The notes beneath the pieces were generated by a model. The model was not told where the DNA came from, did no database searches, and saw nothing but the letters and a program-made list of their open reading frames with translations. From Lujinxingia vulgaris (lineage in GTDB: Bacteria > Myxococcota_A > Bradymonadia > Bradymonadales > Bradymonadaceae): a stretch of DNA of 64,000 nt. The stretch is from assembly GCF_007997005.1 (NCBI RefSeq), contig NZ_VOSL01000036.1, forward strand, positions 62,001 to 126,000. Reading direction: 5' to 3'. Positions 24,981-32,883 of the stretch are shown here, piece by piece. The position numbers were made by a program, and so were the translations under genes. Each line of letters opens with the position of its first letter. Position 1 is the stretch's first letter.

Positions 24981-25007
24981 CACGCCGCGCTCGAAGAGCG
25001 CGGCGTG
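24981..25007. terminator. Perfect 12-bp hairpin in a convergent junction
   Basis: CACGCCGCGCTC (24981-24992), 3-base loop GAA, GAGCGCGGCGTG (24996-25007). It has no T tract on either side. It lies between the convergent DUF2914 and NUDIX genes, so it probably blocks read-through or protects 3' ends. Confidence 0.6.
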
Positions 25008-25022
25008 GACGTGAGTCGACGG

Positions 25023-25448
25023 TCAGTAGATCTTTTTGGGGATGGCCGTCACAAGGCCCCGGGGGACGTCGGGGACGCGGAAGCCCCCCAACTCCAGAAT
25101 GGGGATGATGCGCCTTAGGTCCATAATGGTGCCGATGCGCAACAGCTCGGTCGGCGAGACCCAGCGAAAGTCGATGCACTCGCGGGCGCGAAGGTTAAGT
25201 TGATCGCGGGAGCCGTTGAGCCGACAGACAAAATAATGCGCCGACTCGAACACTGCGATCGGGCGCTCAACAGTGACACGAAGGCCGGTCTCCTCAAACG
25301 CCTCGCGGACGCAGGCAACCTCGGGCCATTCGTTTCTCCAGATCGTGCCCCCGGGAGGACACCACTGGCCTCCTCGCCCCACTTTGAAGGCGCGGCGAAT
25401 GAAGAGCAGCTCTCCGCGATCCTCGATTAGAGCCCATGCAGAACTCAT
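25023..25448 (-). CDS. NUDIX hydrolase
   Basis: Protein of 141 residues hydrolysing a nucleoside diphosphate linked to another moiety. The NUDIX box is complete: G followed by five residues, Glu, seven residues, then REAFEETGL (about residues 33-55), with the three metal-binding Glu present. The strand VAVFESAHYFVCR follows. The N-terminus has no extra domain. The ATG at 25448 begins within an unremarkable 5' region. Substrate cannot be predicted from the box alone; small NUDIX proteins of this size act on oxidised nucleotides, NDP-sugars or dinucleotide polyphosphates. It is monocistronic. Confidence 0.93.
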   Translation of the reverse strand: MSSAWALIEDRGELLFIRRAFKVGRGGQWCPPGGTIWRNEWPEVACVREAFEETGLRVTVERPIAVFESAHYFVCRLNGSRDQLNLRARECIDFRWVSPTELLRIGTIMDLRRIIPILELGGFRVPDVPRGLVTAIPKKIY

Positions 25449-25662
25449 GAGAATCCTTAGAAATTATGTACCGCCACACCGAGGCGGTTGACTCAGGTGT
25501 GGGGACTACGGAACCATCTCGAACGTCTTGATGACAGACAGCGAACCTCGTCGCCGTTACGTGAGTAAACATGGTACCAGCATGTGATCTTCCAGCCACC
25601 GGGGAAAATTCTTTCACCGCGCGTCTCTGCCGATGCCCTGATCGCCGCTGTGGCGGTGCGTT

Positions 25663-27846
25663 TTGAGGGGCAACGCAGACGAGTTGGAGCGGCTGCGCGG
25701 CGAGTTGAAGCGCGTGCGTTTTGCCAGCGAGGACGGGCAGTTTGCGGTCTGCGACCTGGTGGTGCCTGAGCGGGTGATGCCGGTGACGATCGTCGGCAAC
25801 ATCCTGGCCACGCGCCCCGGCGAGACGGTCGAGGTGTGGGGGCGCTGGCGCGACGATCCGCGTTTTGGCCGCCAGTTTGCCATCGAGCGGCTGGAGGCGG
25901 TGCTGCCCTCGACCCGCCAGGGAGTGGAGCGCTACCTGGCCAGCGATCTGATCGAGGGCATCGGCCCGACGCTGGCCCGGCGCATCGTGGCGCATTTTGG
26001 GGAGGCGACGCTGGAGATCCTCGACGCCGCCCCGCATCGGGTGCAGGAGGTGGAGGGGATCGGCAAAAAACGCGCCGCGCGCATCATCGCCTCCTGGGAG
26101 GAGGGGCGGCTGATCCACAAGATCATGGTGTTTTTGCGCTCGCACGGGGTCTCCAACGCCAACGCGGTGCGCATCTACCGCAAGTTCGGGGCGCAGGCCG
26201 TCGAGGTGATCCAGCAGAACCCCTATGAGCTGGCGGAGGCGATCTTTGGCATCGGGTTTAAGAGCGCCGATCGCATCGCGATGCAGACCGGGGTGGAACC
26301 CACGGCGCTGGCGCGCCTGCGCGCCGGGCTCTTGCACACGCTGGGAGAGGCGTCGAGCGAGGGGCATATGTACCTGCCCTGGACGCTGCTGCGCGAGCGC
26401 GCCGCCGAACTTCTGGAGGTGGGTGAGCATATGCTGGCGGACGCGCTCGAGGTGTTGCGTCACGAAGAGCGCGTCAGCGTAGAGGCCACCCTGGCCGGGG
26501 AGGCGCGCGTGTATGCAGCCGGCGCGCTGGCCGTTGAGGAGCGCGCCGCGCGCCAACTTCGTCGCTTGATGCAATCGCCCGGTCTGGTCGGCCGCCCCGA
26601 CGCCGATGCGCTGGCCGGGGTGGAGGCGCGCCTGGGTGTGGCGCTCGCTGCGTTGCAACGCCAGGCGGTGCGTTCGGTCTTTGAGCAGAAGGTCTCGGTG
26701 ATCACCGGCGGGCCGGGCACCGGCAAGACCACCATCGTGCAGACGATCTGTGAGCTGGCCGAGCAGCTCGGCTGGCGGGTCACCCTGGCTGCGCCCACCG
26801 GGCGTGCGGCGCGCCGCCTTGGCGAGACGACCGGGCGCGTGGCCACGACGGTGCACCGGATGCTGGAGTACAGCTTTCACGCCGGCGGGTTTCAACGCGA
26901 TGAGGAGCGGCCGCTGGAGACGGATCTTTTGATCGTGGATGAGGCCTCGATGGTCGACACCTATCTGCTCGCTGCGCTGGCCGGGGCGCTCCCAGCAAGC
27001 GCAAGCCTTGTGCTGGTGGGGGATATCGACCAGCTCCCCAGCGTGGGCCCCGGCCAGGTCTTGCGCGATGTGATTGAGAGCGGCGTGGCCGGTGTGACGC
27101 GTCTTAGCGAGATCTTCCGTCAGGCTGAGGCCTCGACGATCGTGATCAACGCCCACCGCATCAACGCCGGGCAGATGCCCGTGGTGCCGGCGCGCGCGCC
27201 CGGCGAGCTCGTCGACTTCTATACGATCAACGCCGAGGAGCCGGCGCAGGCCCACGAGCGCATCGTGGAGCTCGTCAGCCAGCGGATGCCCCGGGCCTTT
27301 GGGCTCGACCCTTTGCAGGACGTGCAGATCCTTGCGCCGATGCACCGCGGAGATGTCGGCTGTGCTCGCCTCAACGCCGCCTTGCAGGAGGCGTTTTATA
27401 AAGGAGGTCCGCAGCTTGTGCGCGGTCAGCGCCGATTCTGCCTGGGCGATCGGGTGATGCAGACCCGCAACAATTACGAGGCTGAGGTCTTCAACGGGGA
27501 TGTGGGCCAGGTGGTGGCCGTCGACACCGAAGAGAGTCAGCTGCGGGTGCGTTTTGATGAGCGCGAGGTGACCTACGACCGGGCCAACCTCGATGAGCTC
27601 GTGCTCGCCTATGCGATCACGGTGCACAAGAGCCAGGGCTCGGAGTACCGCGCGGTGGTGCTGCCGATGTCCACGCAGCACTATGTGATGTTGCAGCGCA
27701 ACCTGCTCTACACCGCGGTGACCCGGGCGCGGGAGCTGGTGGTGGTGGTGGGAAGTGAGGAGGCGGTGCGCCTGGCGCTCAAGAACGACCGCGCCTCGGA
27801 GCGCTACACGCAGCTTGCGCGGCGACTCCGAGGCGACACGGTCTAG
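25663..27846 (+). CDS. recD2: RecD2-type ATP-dependent DNA helicase
   Basis: Superfamily-1B 5'-3' helicase of 727 residues acting in DNA repair without RecBC. The N-terminal OB-like domain and helix-hairpin-helix segment (IEGIGPTLARRIV and VEGIGKKRAARI, about 100-145) are diagnostic of RecD2. Walker A is GGPGTGKTT (about 348-356), Walker B LIVDEASMVD, motif III LVLVGDIDQLPSVGPGQV, and the C-terminal motifs are LAYAITVHKSQGSEY and YTAVTRARELV. Start: the first in-frame codon after the upstream stop is a TTG at 25663 without a good ribosome site; another TTG lies at 25684. The gene is convergent with the triple-repeat gene at 27867. Confidence 0.94.
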   Translation: MRGNADELERLRGELKRVRFASEDGQFAVCDLVVPERVMPVTIVGNILATRPGETVEVWGRWRDDPRFGRQFAIERLEAVLPSTRQGVERYLASDLIEGIGPTLARRIVAHFGEATLEILDAAPHRVQEVEGIGKKRAARIIASWEEGRLIHKIMVFLRSHGVSNANAVRIYRKFGAQAVEVIQQNPYELAEAIFGIGFKSADRIAMQTGVEPTALARLRAGLLHTLGEASSEGHMYLPWTLLRERAAELLEVGEHMLADALEVLRHEERVSVEATLAGEARVYAAGALAVEERAARQLRRLMQSPGLVGRPDADALAGVEARLGVALAALQRQAVRSVFEQKVSVITGGPGTGKTTIVQTICELAEQLGWRVTLAAPTGRAARRLGETTGRVATTVHRMLEYSFHAGGFQRDEERPLETDLLIVDEASMVDTYLLAALAGALPASASLVLVGDIDQLPSVGPGQVLRDVIESGVAGVTRLSEIFRQAEASTIVINAHRINAGQMPVVPARAPGELVDFYTINAEEPAQAHERIVELVSQRMPRAFGLDPLQDVQILAPMHRGDVGCARLNAALQEAFYKGGPQLVRGQRRFCLGDRVMQTRNNYEAEVFNGDVGQVVAVDTEESQLRVRFDEREVTYDRANLDELVLAYAITVHKSQGSEYRAVVLPMSTQHYVMLQRNLLYTAVTRARELVVVVGSEEAVRLALKNDRASERYTQLARRLRGDTV

Positions 27847-27866
27847 CACCTCAGCTCGAGCGGAGC

Positions 27867-29939
27867 TTAGAAGAAGAGCCCCCGCTCGATGAGTTGGGCC
27901 TGTGCGCCCCGACGCTGGGTGTCCATGGTCTGGACGGCGTCGCGGCTGGACTCAAAGTAGCTCAGCAGCGCGTCGGTCTGCTCTTCTACCGGCATATCTT
28001 CGTTGAACTGATCGGCGGCCATCTCAATCTGGCTGACGATCTCCAGCGACTCGGGGAAGGTGTTTTGCTGGATGGCCTCAAAGAGCGCCACCCCCTTGTC
28101 CATGCCCTCGTTGAGGGTGCTGGTGAAGGCCTCATCGCCGCGGTCTTCTTCGAGTTTGTCGATGGCTTCGGTCAACTCGACGCGCTTGTCTTCGATGTCT
28201 TGCTGACCGGACTCAATGAAGCTGCTCAGCGCGCCGTCGAGCAGGCGCATGCCTTCGATGGCGACATCTTCGGGGTTCATGCTCATGTCGATCTCGCCGG
28301 TCATGGCTACAAAGTCCACGTAGGCCTGAACCTCGGGGGTGAGGACCGGGCCGCCGCCGATGTTCTCTTCGGGCATGCCCTCGCGGGGCTGGTCGCCCTC
28401 GGCGCCCATCGGGGGCTCGTTTTCGGTGGAGGCGTCCGGGCTCATGGCCAGCTCATCTTCGATGGCCTGCTCCTCCTCCATGCTGAGATCGTCGTCGGTG
28501 GTGCCCATCTCCTCGTCGTAGGCCATCTCATCGTCCATGGCGAGATCTTCTTCGGCCTGGCCGAGCTCGTCGTCGTAGGCCATCTCATCTTCAAACATGG
28601 GCTCTTCGACGTTGTCATTGACCGGGGGCGCGCCCTCGATGCCTTCGGCCGAGGCGGTGGCGTCCTGCTCGGCGTCGGCCATCGACGAGAGCGTCTCGGA
28701 GGCGGTGCTGAAGTAGTTCATCAGCGCCTCATCCTGCTCGGCGAGCCCTTTGTTGATGTCGATGGACTCGGCGGCCATGCGCAGCGACTGAACCTGAGCG
28801 CCGTGGTCGGGGAACTCGGCCTGCTGGATCGCGGTCATGAGCATGGCGCGGTCGTAGAAGGCCGTGCGCACGTTCTCGACATAGTCATCAGCAGCGGTGT
28901 CATCGAGCTCGCCGCTCTTATCCTTGAGGCGGCTGAGCTCGTCGTTGAGCACCTGGTTGTCTTCGGGCACGACCTGGGCGATGGCGTCATCCATGGCGTT
29001 GATGCCCTCGCGCACGAACTCCCCGTGGTTGGTGATGCCCTCATTTTCGGTGCGCTGAATGAAGTTGGAGAACTCGTCGGCGGACTTCTTCGGCTCGTCC
29101 TCACCGACGCCGGGCACCCAGTCGAACATGCCGTCTTCGCTCTCTTCGTCGGGCACGCCTTCCTCCTGCGCGCCTTCATTCTGGGCGAGCATGGGGTAGG
29201 AAGCGGGCGTAAGCGAAGGGGTCAGCGCGCTGGTCTGGGCCTCGCGGGACTGGTCCATCTCCTCAACCACGGTGGAGGCCTGGGTGAGGTAGTTTTTGAA
29301 GACCTCCTGCTGCTCGGTGATCTCGGCCTCGGCGTCGATGTTCTGGGCGGTCTCCATCAGCTGGCTGACGCCCTGAGCCTGGCCGGGGTAGGCGTCGACC
29401 TGCAGCGCGGTCAAAAGCTGCGCGCCTTCGATGAGCACGTCACGGGCCTGCTGGGAGTAGCCCTCCTCGTTGTGGTCGCCGAGCATGTCGATGCGACCAT
29501 CCCAGGCGTTATGGCGCTCTTTGAGCACCTCGTTCTCCTCGGGGATCAGCGCGGCGATGGCGTCGCTTAAGAGTTTGGTGCCGTCTTCGATGTAGGTGGA
29601 GATGGCCTTGGCCTGATCCTCTTGAGCCTGAGCCTCCTCATCGCTCTCGGGCGCCTCGTTATCGACGAACTCTTTGAAGGCCTGAACATCCTCATTGAGC
29701 TTGGAGTCGCCCGATGCCTGCTCCTGACCCTGCGCCTGCTCGGGCTGGTTGTCCGGCGGGGCCGGTTCGGTGGACTCCGAGGGTTGCTCGCCGGCCGGCG
29801 GGTACTGCGCGTAGTGCGTCGGCTGGTCCTCGGAGGAGGGGGGAGACTGGGCCTGGACGGTGGTGCTCAGCGTCATTCCCAGCGCGGCGGCCAGAAGGGC
29901 CGCACTCTTCAACAGCTTACGTTGCCGGATTGCGTTCAT
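27867..29939 (-). CDS. Acidic secreted protein with three homologous helical domains
   Basis: Protein of 690 residues. A signal peptide (MNAIRQRKLLKSAALLAAALG..., cleavage after VQAQ) starts from the ATG at 29939 with AGGAG seven bases upstream. Three repeats of about 130-143 residues (88-230, 290-420, 537-676) share a core: 'LLTALQVDAYPGQ', 'LMTAIQQAEFPDH' and 'LFEAIQQNTFPES', each followed some 30 residues later by 'NYLTQAS', 'NYFSTAS' or 'SYFESSR'. They are probably all-helical. Linkers are Pro/Gln-rich (32-85) and very acidic Met/Asp/Glu-rich (450-515). No Cys is visible. No family recognised. Location would be periplasmic or outside. It may be a structural or binding protein of a salt-adapted cell. 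Confidence 0.78.
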   Translation of the reverse strand: MNAIRQRKLLKSAALLAAALGMTLSTTVQAQSPPSSEDQPTHYAQYPPAGEQPSESTEPAPPDNQPEQAQGQEQASGDSKLNEDVQAFKEFVDNEAPESDEEAQAQEDQAKAISTYIEDGTKLLSDAIAALIPEENEVLKERHNAWDGRIDMLGDHNEEGYSQQARDVLIEGAQLLTALQVDAYPGQAQGVSQLMETAQNIDAEAEITEQQEVFKNYLTQASTVVEEMDQSREAQTSALTPSLTPASYPMLAQNEGAQEEGVPDEESEDGMFDWVPGVGEDEPKKSADEFSNFIQRTENEGITNHGEFVREGINAMDDAIAQVVPEDNQVLNDELSRLKDKSGELDDTAADDYVENVRTAFYDRAMLMTAIQQAEFPDHGAQVQSLRMAAESIDINKGLAEQDEALMNYFSTASETLSSMADAEQDATASAEGIEGAPPVNDNVEEPMFEDEMAYDDELGQAEEDLAMDDEMAYDEEMGTTDDDLSMEEEQAIEDELAMSPDASTENEPPMGAEGDQPREGMPEENIGGGPVLTPEVQAYVDFVAMTGEIDMSMNPEDVAIEGMRLLDGALSSFIESGQQDIEDKRVELTEAIDKLEEDRGDEAFTSTLNEGMDKGVALFEAIQQNTFPESLEIVSQIEMAADQFNEDMPVEEQTDALLSYFESSRDAVQTMDTQRRGAQAQLIERGLFF

Positions 29940-30226
29940 GGCTGCACTCCTGACGTCATACGTCGCGGTAGGACACAGCGGACCTGCGCCAATAGCGCTC
30001 GGCGATTCATTCCTGCGGGCCCGGCTGCGTTGGGTTGCTTCCGGGTTCGGGCTAAGTGCGCTCGAACATTGAGGAAATGTAATCGCCTCCCAGATGCCAC
30101 CAAATCGTCGAGAGGGCGTGCAGGGGGGGATCATCGCGGCGAGCTTTCCGCCGGCAGGGGGGTGGTTACGCTTGGCGGGGTGATGGATGGTTGGCGAGAT
30201 GAGCCGTGATATGGAGGCGTAGCGAC

Positions 30227-30910
30227 GTGTCGATCTGGGAGAGTGTGTACGTTCATCCCCTGCATCATCCGGGGGCGGCCTGGCTGTCGGCGGCCCTGGT
30301 GCTGGGGGTGATGTTGAGGCGGTTGCCCTTCTTCTACGCCTTTATCATCGGGGCGGTGGCGGTGAGCGCGGCCGACGCGATGGTCACCGGCGGCTGGAGT
30401 CAGCTCGGGGGAGAGGCGCACCCGGCCTACGTGGGGCTCTCCTGGTTCTTTGTGCTGGCGGGGGACTACCGCGTCTTTTTGCTCCTGGAGCGCTACCGCG
30501 AGCCCCGGCCTGAGCGTTGGTCGGGGGGCGGCGGGGTGTGGGTGCGGGCGCTGGGCTGGACGCTGGTAGCCTCGGTGCTGGTGGGGCTTATCAGCGTCTC
30601 CAGCGATCTTTTCGGCGCGTCGGCGCGCAGGCTCTACCTGACCTATGAGCTGATCGCGCTGGTGGTCGTCGCGCTGGTCTGGCGGGTGCGGGTGCTCGGG
30701 GCGATGGCGCCGGATGATCCGGTGCGGCGCTGGCTGAGCCGCGTGGCGATCTTCGTGATGGTGCAGTACGCGCTGTGGGCCGGGGCCGATGTGGTGATCC
30801 TGGCCGGTTTTGAGGGGGGCCATCTGCTCAGGATGATCCCCAACCTGATGTATTACGCGCTCTTTTTGCCGGTGGTGTTGCTGAGCGCCCCACCCCTGGA
30901 GGACCGCTGA
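30227..30910 (+). CDS. Integral membrane protein of unknown function
   Basis: Protein of 227 residues with about six hydrophobic segments (approximately 13-30, 37-55, 70-85, 105-130, 140-160, 170-195). The start is GTG at 30227 with GGAGG nine bases ahead; an upstream in-frame start would add seven residues. Charged residues are in short loops (ERYREPRPERW). Its stop overlaps the next gene's ATG (TGATG), so it is coupled to a cytochrome c lipoprotein and may act in electron transfer at the inner membrane. No family motif recognised. Divergent from the triple-repeat gene across a 287-base gap with no clear promoter. Confidence 0.72.
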   Translation: MSIWESVYVHPLHHPGAAWLSAALVLGVMLRRLPFFYAFIIGAVAVSAADAMVTGGWSQLGGEAHPAYVGLSWFFVLAGDYRVFLLLERYREPRPERWSGGGGVWVRALGWTLVASVLVGLISVSSDLFGASARRLYLTYELIALVVVALVWRVRVLGAMAPDDPVRRWLSRVAIFVMVQYALWAGADVVILAGFEGGHLLRMIPNLMYYALFLPVVLLSAPPLEDR

Positions 30911-31785
30911 TGCTTCGAAGGTTGTGCGTGCAGATGATGACGGTGACGCTGGGGCTGTGGAGCGCGGGGTGTGAGGCGCCCGATGAGGCTCGCGACGGCG
31001 ACGGGGCCACGTTGATCTTCGCCCGAGGCACCGAGGAGGTTGCCCGCAAAGGCATCCCCGAGGGGCCCACCGAGCAGATCACGGTGGAGGATCCTTACTA
31101 TGAGAAGACCAAGACCTTTCGGGCCATCGAGCTTCTGCCCGTGCTGGAGGAGGCCTATGGCATGAGCAGCGCGGAGCTGGCCGGTCAGGACTTTATGCTG
31201 GAGGCCATTGATGGTTACGCCGCGCCGATTCCGGGCTCGCATCTTACCGAGCCCGGCGCCTACCTGGCCTTCCAGGATATGGAGTATTCGCCGGGCTGGG
31301 AGCCGATTGGTCCGGCGCAGGCTGATCCGGCGCCGCTCTACCTGGTCTGGACCGGGGAGCATCAGACAGACACCTCGGTCTATCCGCGCCCCTGGAAACT
31401 TCGGAAGATCGCGATCACCTCGCCAGAGAGCAGCCGGGAGCTTGTCGCGCCGCTGGGCCTCGATGAGGATCATGAGGCCTGGGCGGGCTTTGAGCTCTTT
31501 CAGGCCCGCTGTGTGCAATGCCACGCCATCAACCGCAGCGGGGGGCGCGTAGGGCCGGAGCTCAACCTGCCGATGAACATCACCGAGTACCGGGAGCGGG
31601 AGCAGACGCTGCGCTTTATCCAGAACGCGCAGGCGTTTCGCTACAGCCAGATGCCCTCGTTTGAAGATCTGAGCCAGGCGCAGCTGGCCTCGCTCTGGAG
31701 CTATCTCGAGGCGATGCGCGACCGAAAGAAACAACCCCAGGCGAGCCCCGAGGAGGGGAGCGGCGAAGCCACGGAGGCGATGTGA
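30910..31785 (+). CDS. Monohaem cytochrome c lipoprotein
   Basis: Lipoprotein of 291 residues (signal with lipobox WSAGC, Cys near 21). Residues about 30-180 resemble the substrate-side fold of sulfite-oxidase/YedY-like proteins (ATLIFARGTEEVARKG...ELLPVLEEAYG, FMLEAIDGYAAPIPGSHL), but without the molybdopterin Cys being obvious. A C-terminal class-I cytochrome c domain follows: haem motif CVQCH and a late Met in SQMPSF as axial ligand. It is coupled by a one-base overlap to the upstream membrane protein and by a GTGA overlap to the SIS-like gene. Probably a periplasmic electron carrier. Electron donor and acceptor are unknown. Confidence 0.82.
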   Translation: MLRRLCVQMMTVTLGLWSAGCEAPDEARDGDGATLIFARGTEEVARKGIPEGPTEQITVEDPYYEKTKTFRAIELLPVLEEAYGMSSAELAGQDFMLEAIDGYAAPIPGSHLTEPGAYLAFQDMEYSPGWEPIGPAQADPAPLYLVWTGEHQTDTSVYPRPWKLRKIAITSPESSRELVAPLGLDEDHEAWAGFELFQARCVQCHAINRSGGRVGPELNLPMNITEYREREQTLRFIQNAQAFRYSQMPSFEDLSQAQLASLWSYLEAMRDRKKQPQASPEEGSGEATEAM

Positions 31786-32858
31786 GTGTGCATCCAGAAC
31801 CGAGGAGCGGCGACGTGGGGCTTGTGGCCCGGCGCGTCGACGCGATCCCGCAACTTCTACGCGAGCAGGCTCGCCGGCCGCTTATCTGGCCGCTGAGGTC
31901 GGTGCCGGCCTCCGGGATGCTCGTCTGCGGGGTGGGGCTATCGGAGGGGCCGGCGCGGGTGCTGGCCGAGCTTGCGAGCCGGCGGGTGGGGCTGGCGGCG
32001 CGTTATGTGCCGCTCTCCCGCTTTGCAATCGGAGCGCCGGAGGTGGAGAGCCGCACCCTGGTGGTGTTTAGCCAGGGGGTCTGCCCCAACGCGCTGCTCG
32101 CGCTCCGGGCGGCCGCCCGTGCCGAGCAGGCGCTGGTGGTGACGGGGCTGGAGGAAGACGAGCTTGTGGCGCGATGCCCCCGGCTCGGACCCGCGCTGGA
32201 GGGGGGGCGCCTGGCGGTGCTGACCATTCCCCCGGAGCGCGAAGATGGCCTGCTCCTGCGCGTGCAGACGCCGGCGGTCGCTCATCTGACCGCGTTCCGG
32301 CTGGCCGACGCGCTGGCTGAGCGGGTGGGCGCGCCGCGCTTCGGGCTGGGACTTCGGGAGGTGCCCGAGGCGGTGGCGGCGCTGCGTGACCAACGTCTTA
32401 AAGACTCGCCGCTCGCCCCGTCGCACTGGCTGGCGCACCCGATCGCGCTGGTGAGCGTGGGGGAGACGACGGAGCTTCTGCAGGGGCTAAGCTGGAAGTT
32501 GATGGAGGGCTTGTGGCGGCCGCTCCCGCCGGTGTTTGAGGCGTTGCAGTATGCACACGGCCCTTTTCAGGCGTATTTTGGAAAGTCTCTGCACCTGATC
32601 GCCCTCTTCGCCGGCGCCAGCCCCGCGCTCCGGGCGATCGCCACACAGCTCTTTGAGGTGGCCCGCAGCGCGGGCCACAGCGTGGAGGCGGTCTGGGCGG
32701 TGCATGCCGATGAGCGGGCGTATTTTGAGTTCGACGCCTACCTCAACCGCCGCCTCATCGACGCGCTGCACGCCGTCGATCGCGACTTAAGCCGCTGGCC
32801 CGGCCACGGGCTCGACGGCCCGCTCTACGGCTTTGAGAAGAGCTGGCCGCACGGGTGA
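31782..32858 (+). CDS. SIS-domain-like sugar-isomerase protein
   Basis: Protein of 358 residues resembling the double SIS fold of glucosamine-synthase-type isomerases. The first half contains the phospho-sugar loop-like SGMLVCGVGLSEGPARV and TLVVFSQGVCPNALLALRAA. The second half has IALVSVGETTELLQGLSWKLMEGLW and EALQYAHGPFQAYFGKSLHLIALFAG, the latter typical of proteins paired with creatininase domains. It starts at GTG overlapping the cytochrome stop (GTGA). The gene ends at a GC hairpin. The substrate is unknown, and coupling of an isomerase to a cytochrome is unusual. Confidence 0.65.
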   Translation: MSVHPEPRSGDVGLVARRVDAIPQLLREQARRPLIWPLRSVPASGMLVCGVGLSEGPARVLAELASRRVGLAARYVPLSRFAIGAPEVESRTLVVFSQGVCPNALLALRAAARAEQALVVTGLEEDELVARCPRLGPALEGGRLAVLTIPPEREDGLLLRVQTPAVAHLTAFRLADALAERVGAPRFGLGLREVPEAVAALRDQRLKDSPLAPSHWLAHPIALVSVGETTELLQGLSWKLMEGLWRPLPPVFEALQYAHGPFQAYFGKSLHLIALFAGASPALRAIATQLFEVARSAGHSVEAVWAVHADERAYFEFDAYLNRRLIDALHAVDRDLSRWPGHGLDGPLYGFEKSWPHG

Positions 32859-32864
32859 CCAGGG

Positions 32865-32883
32865 GCTGAGCCTCGCGCTCAGC
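32865..32883. terminator. GC hairpin in a convergent junction
   Basis: GCTGAGC (32865-32871), 5-base loop, GCTCAGC (32877-32883). It lies between the SIS-like gene end and the tricorn gene end, without a T tract. Confidence 0.4.

Noticed and set aside
25294-27849. Very long open frame opposite recD2 on the minus strand
   Set aside because: It is a shadow of the GC-rich recD2 codons: His/Arg/Gln-rich, no family pattern, and the plus strand has all helicase motifs. The same holds for open frames opposite the kinase (16458-18059), tricorn (34775-36217), metal ATPase (47823-49379), triple-repeat protein (27894-29570), aceB (38481-39512) and the S1P-lyase-like gene (2856-4052).
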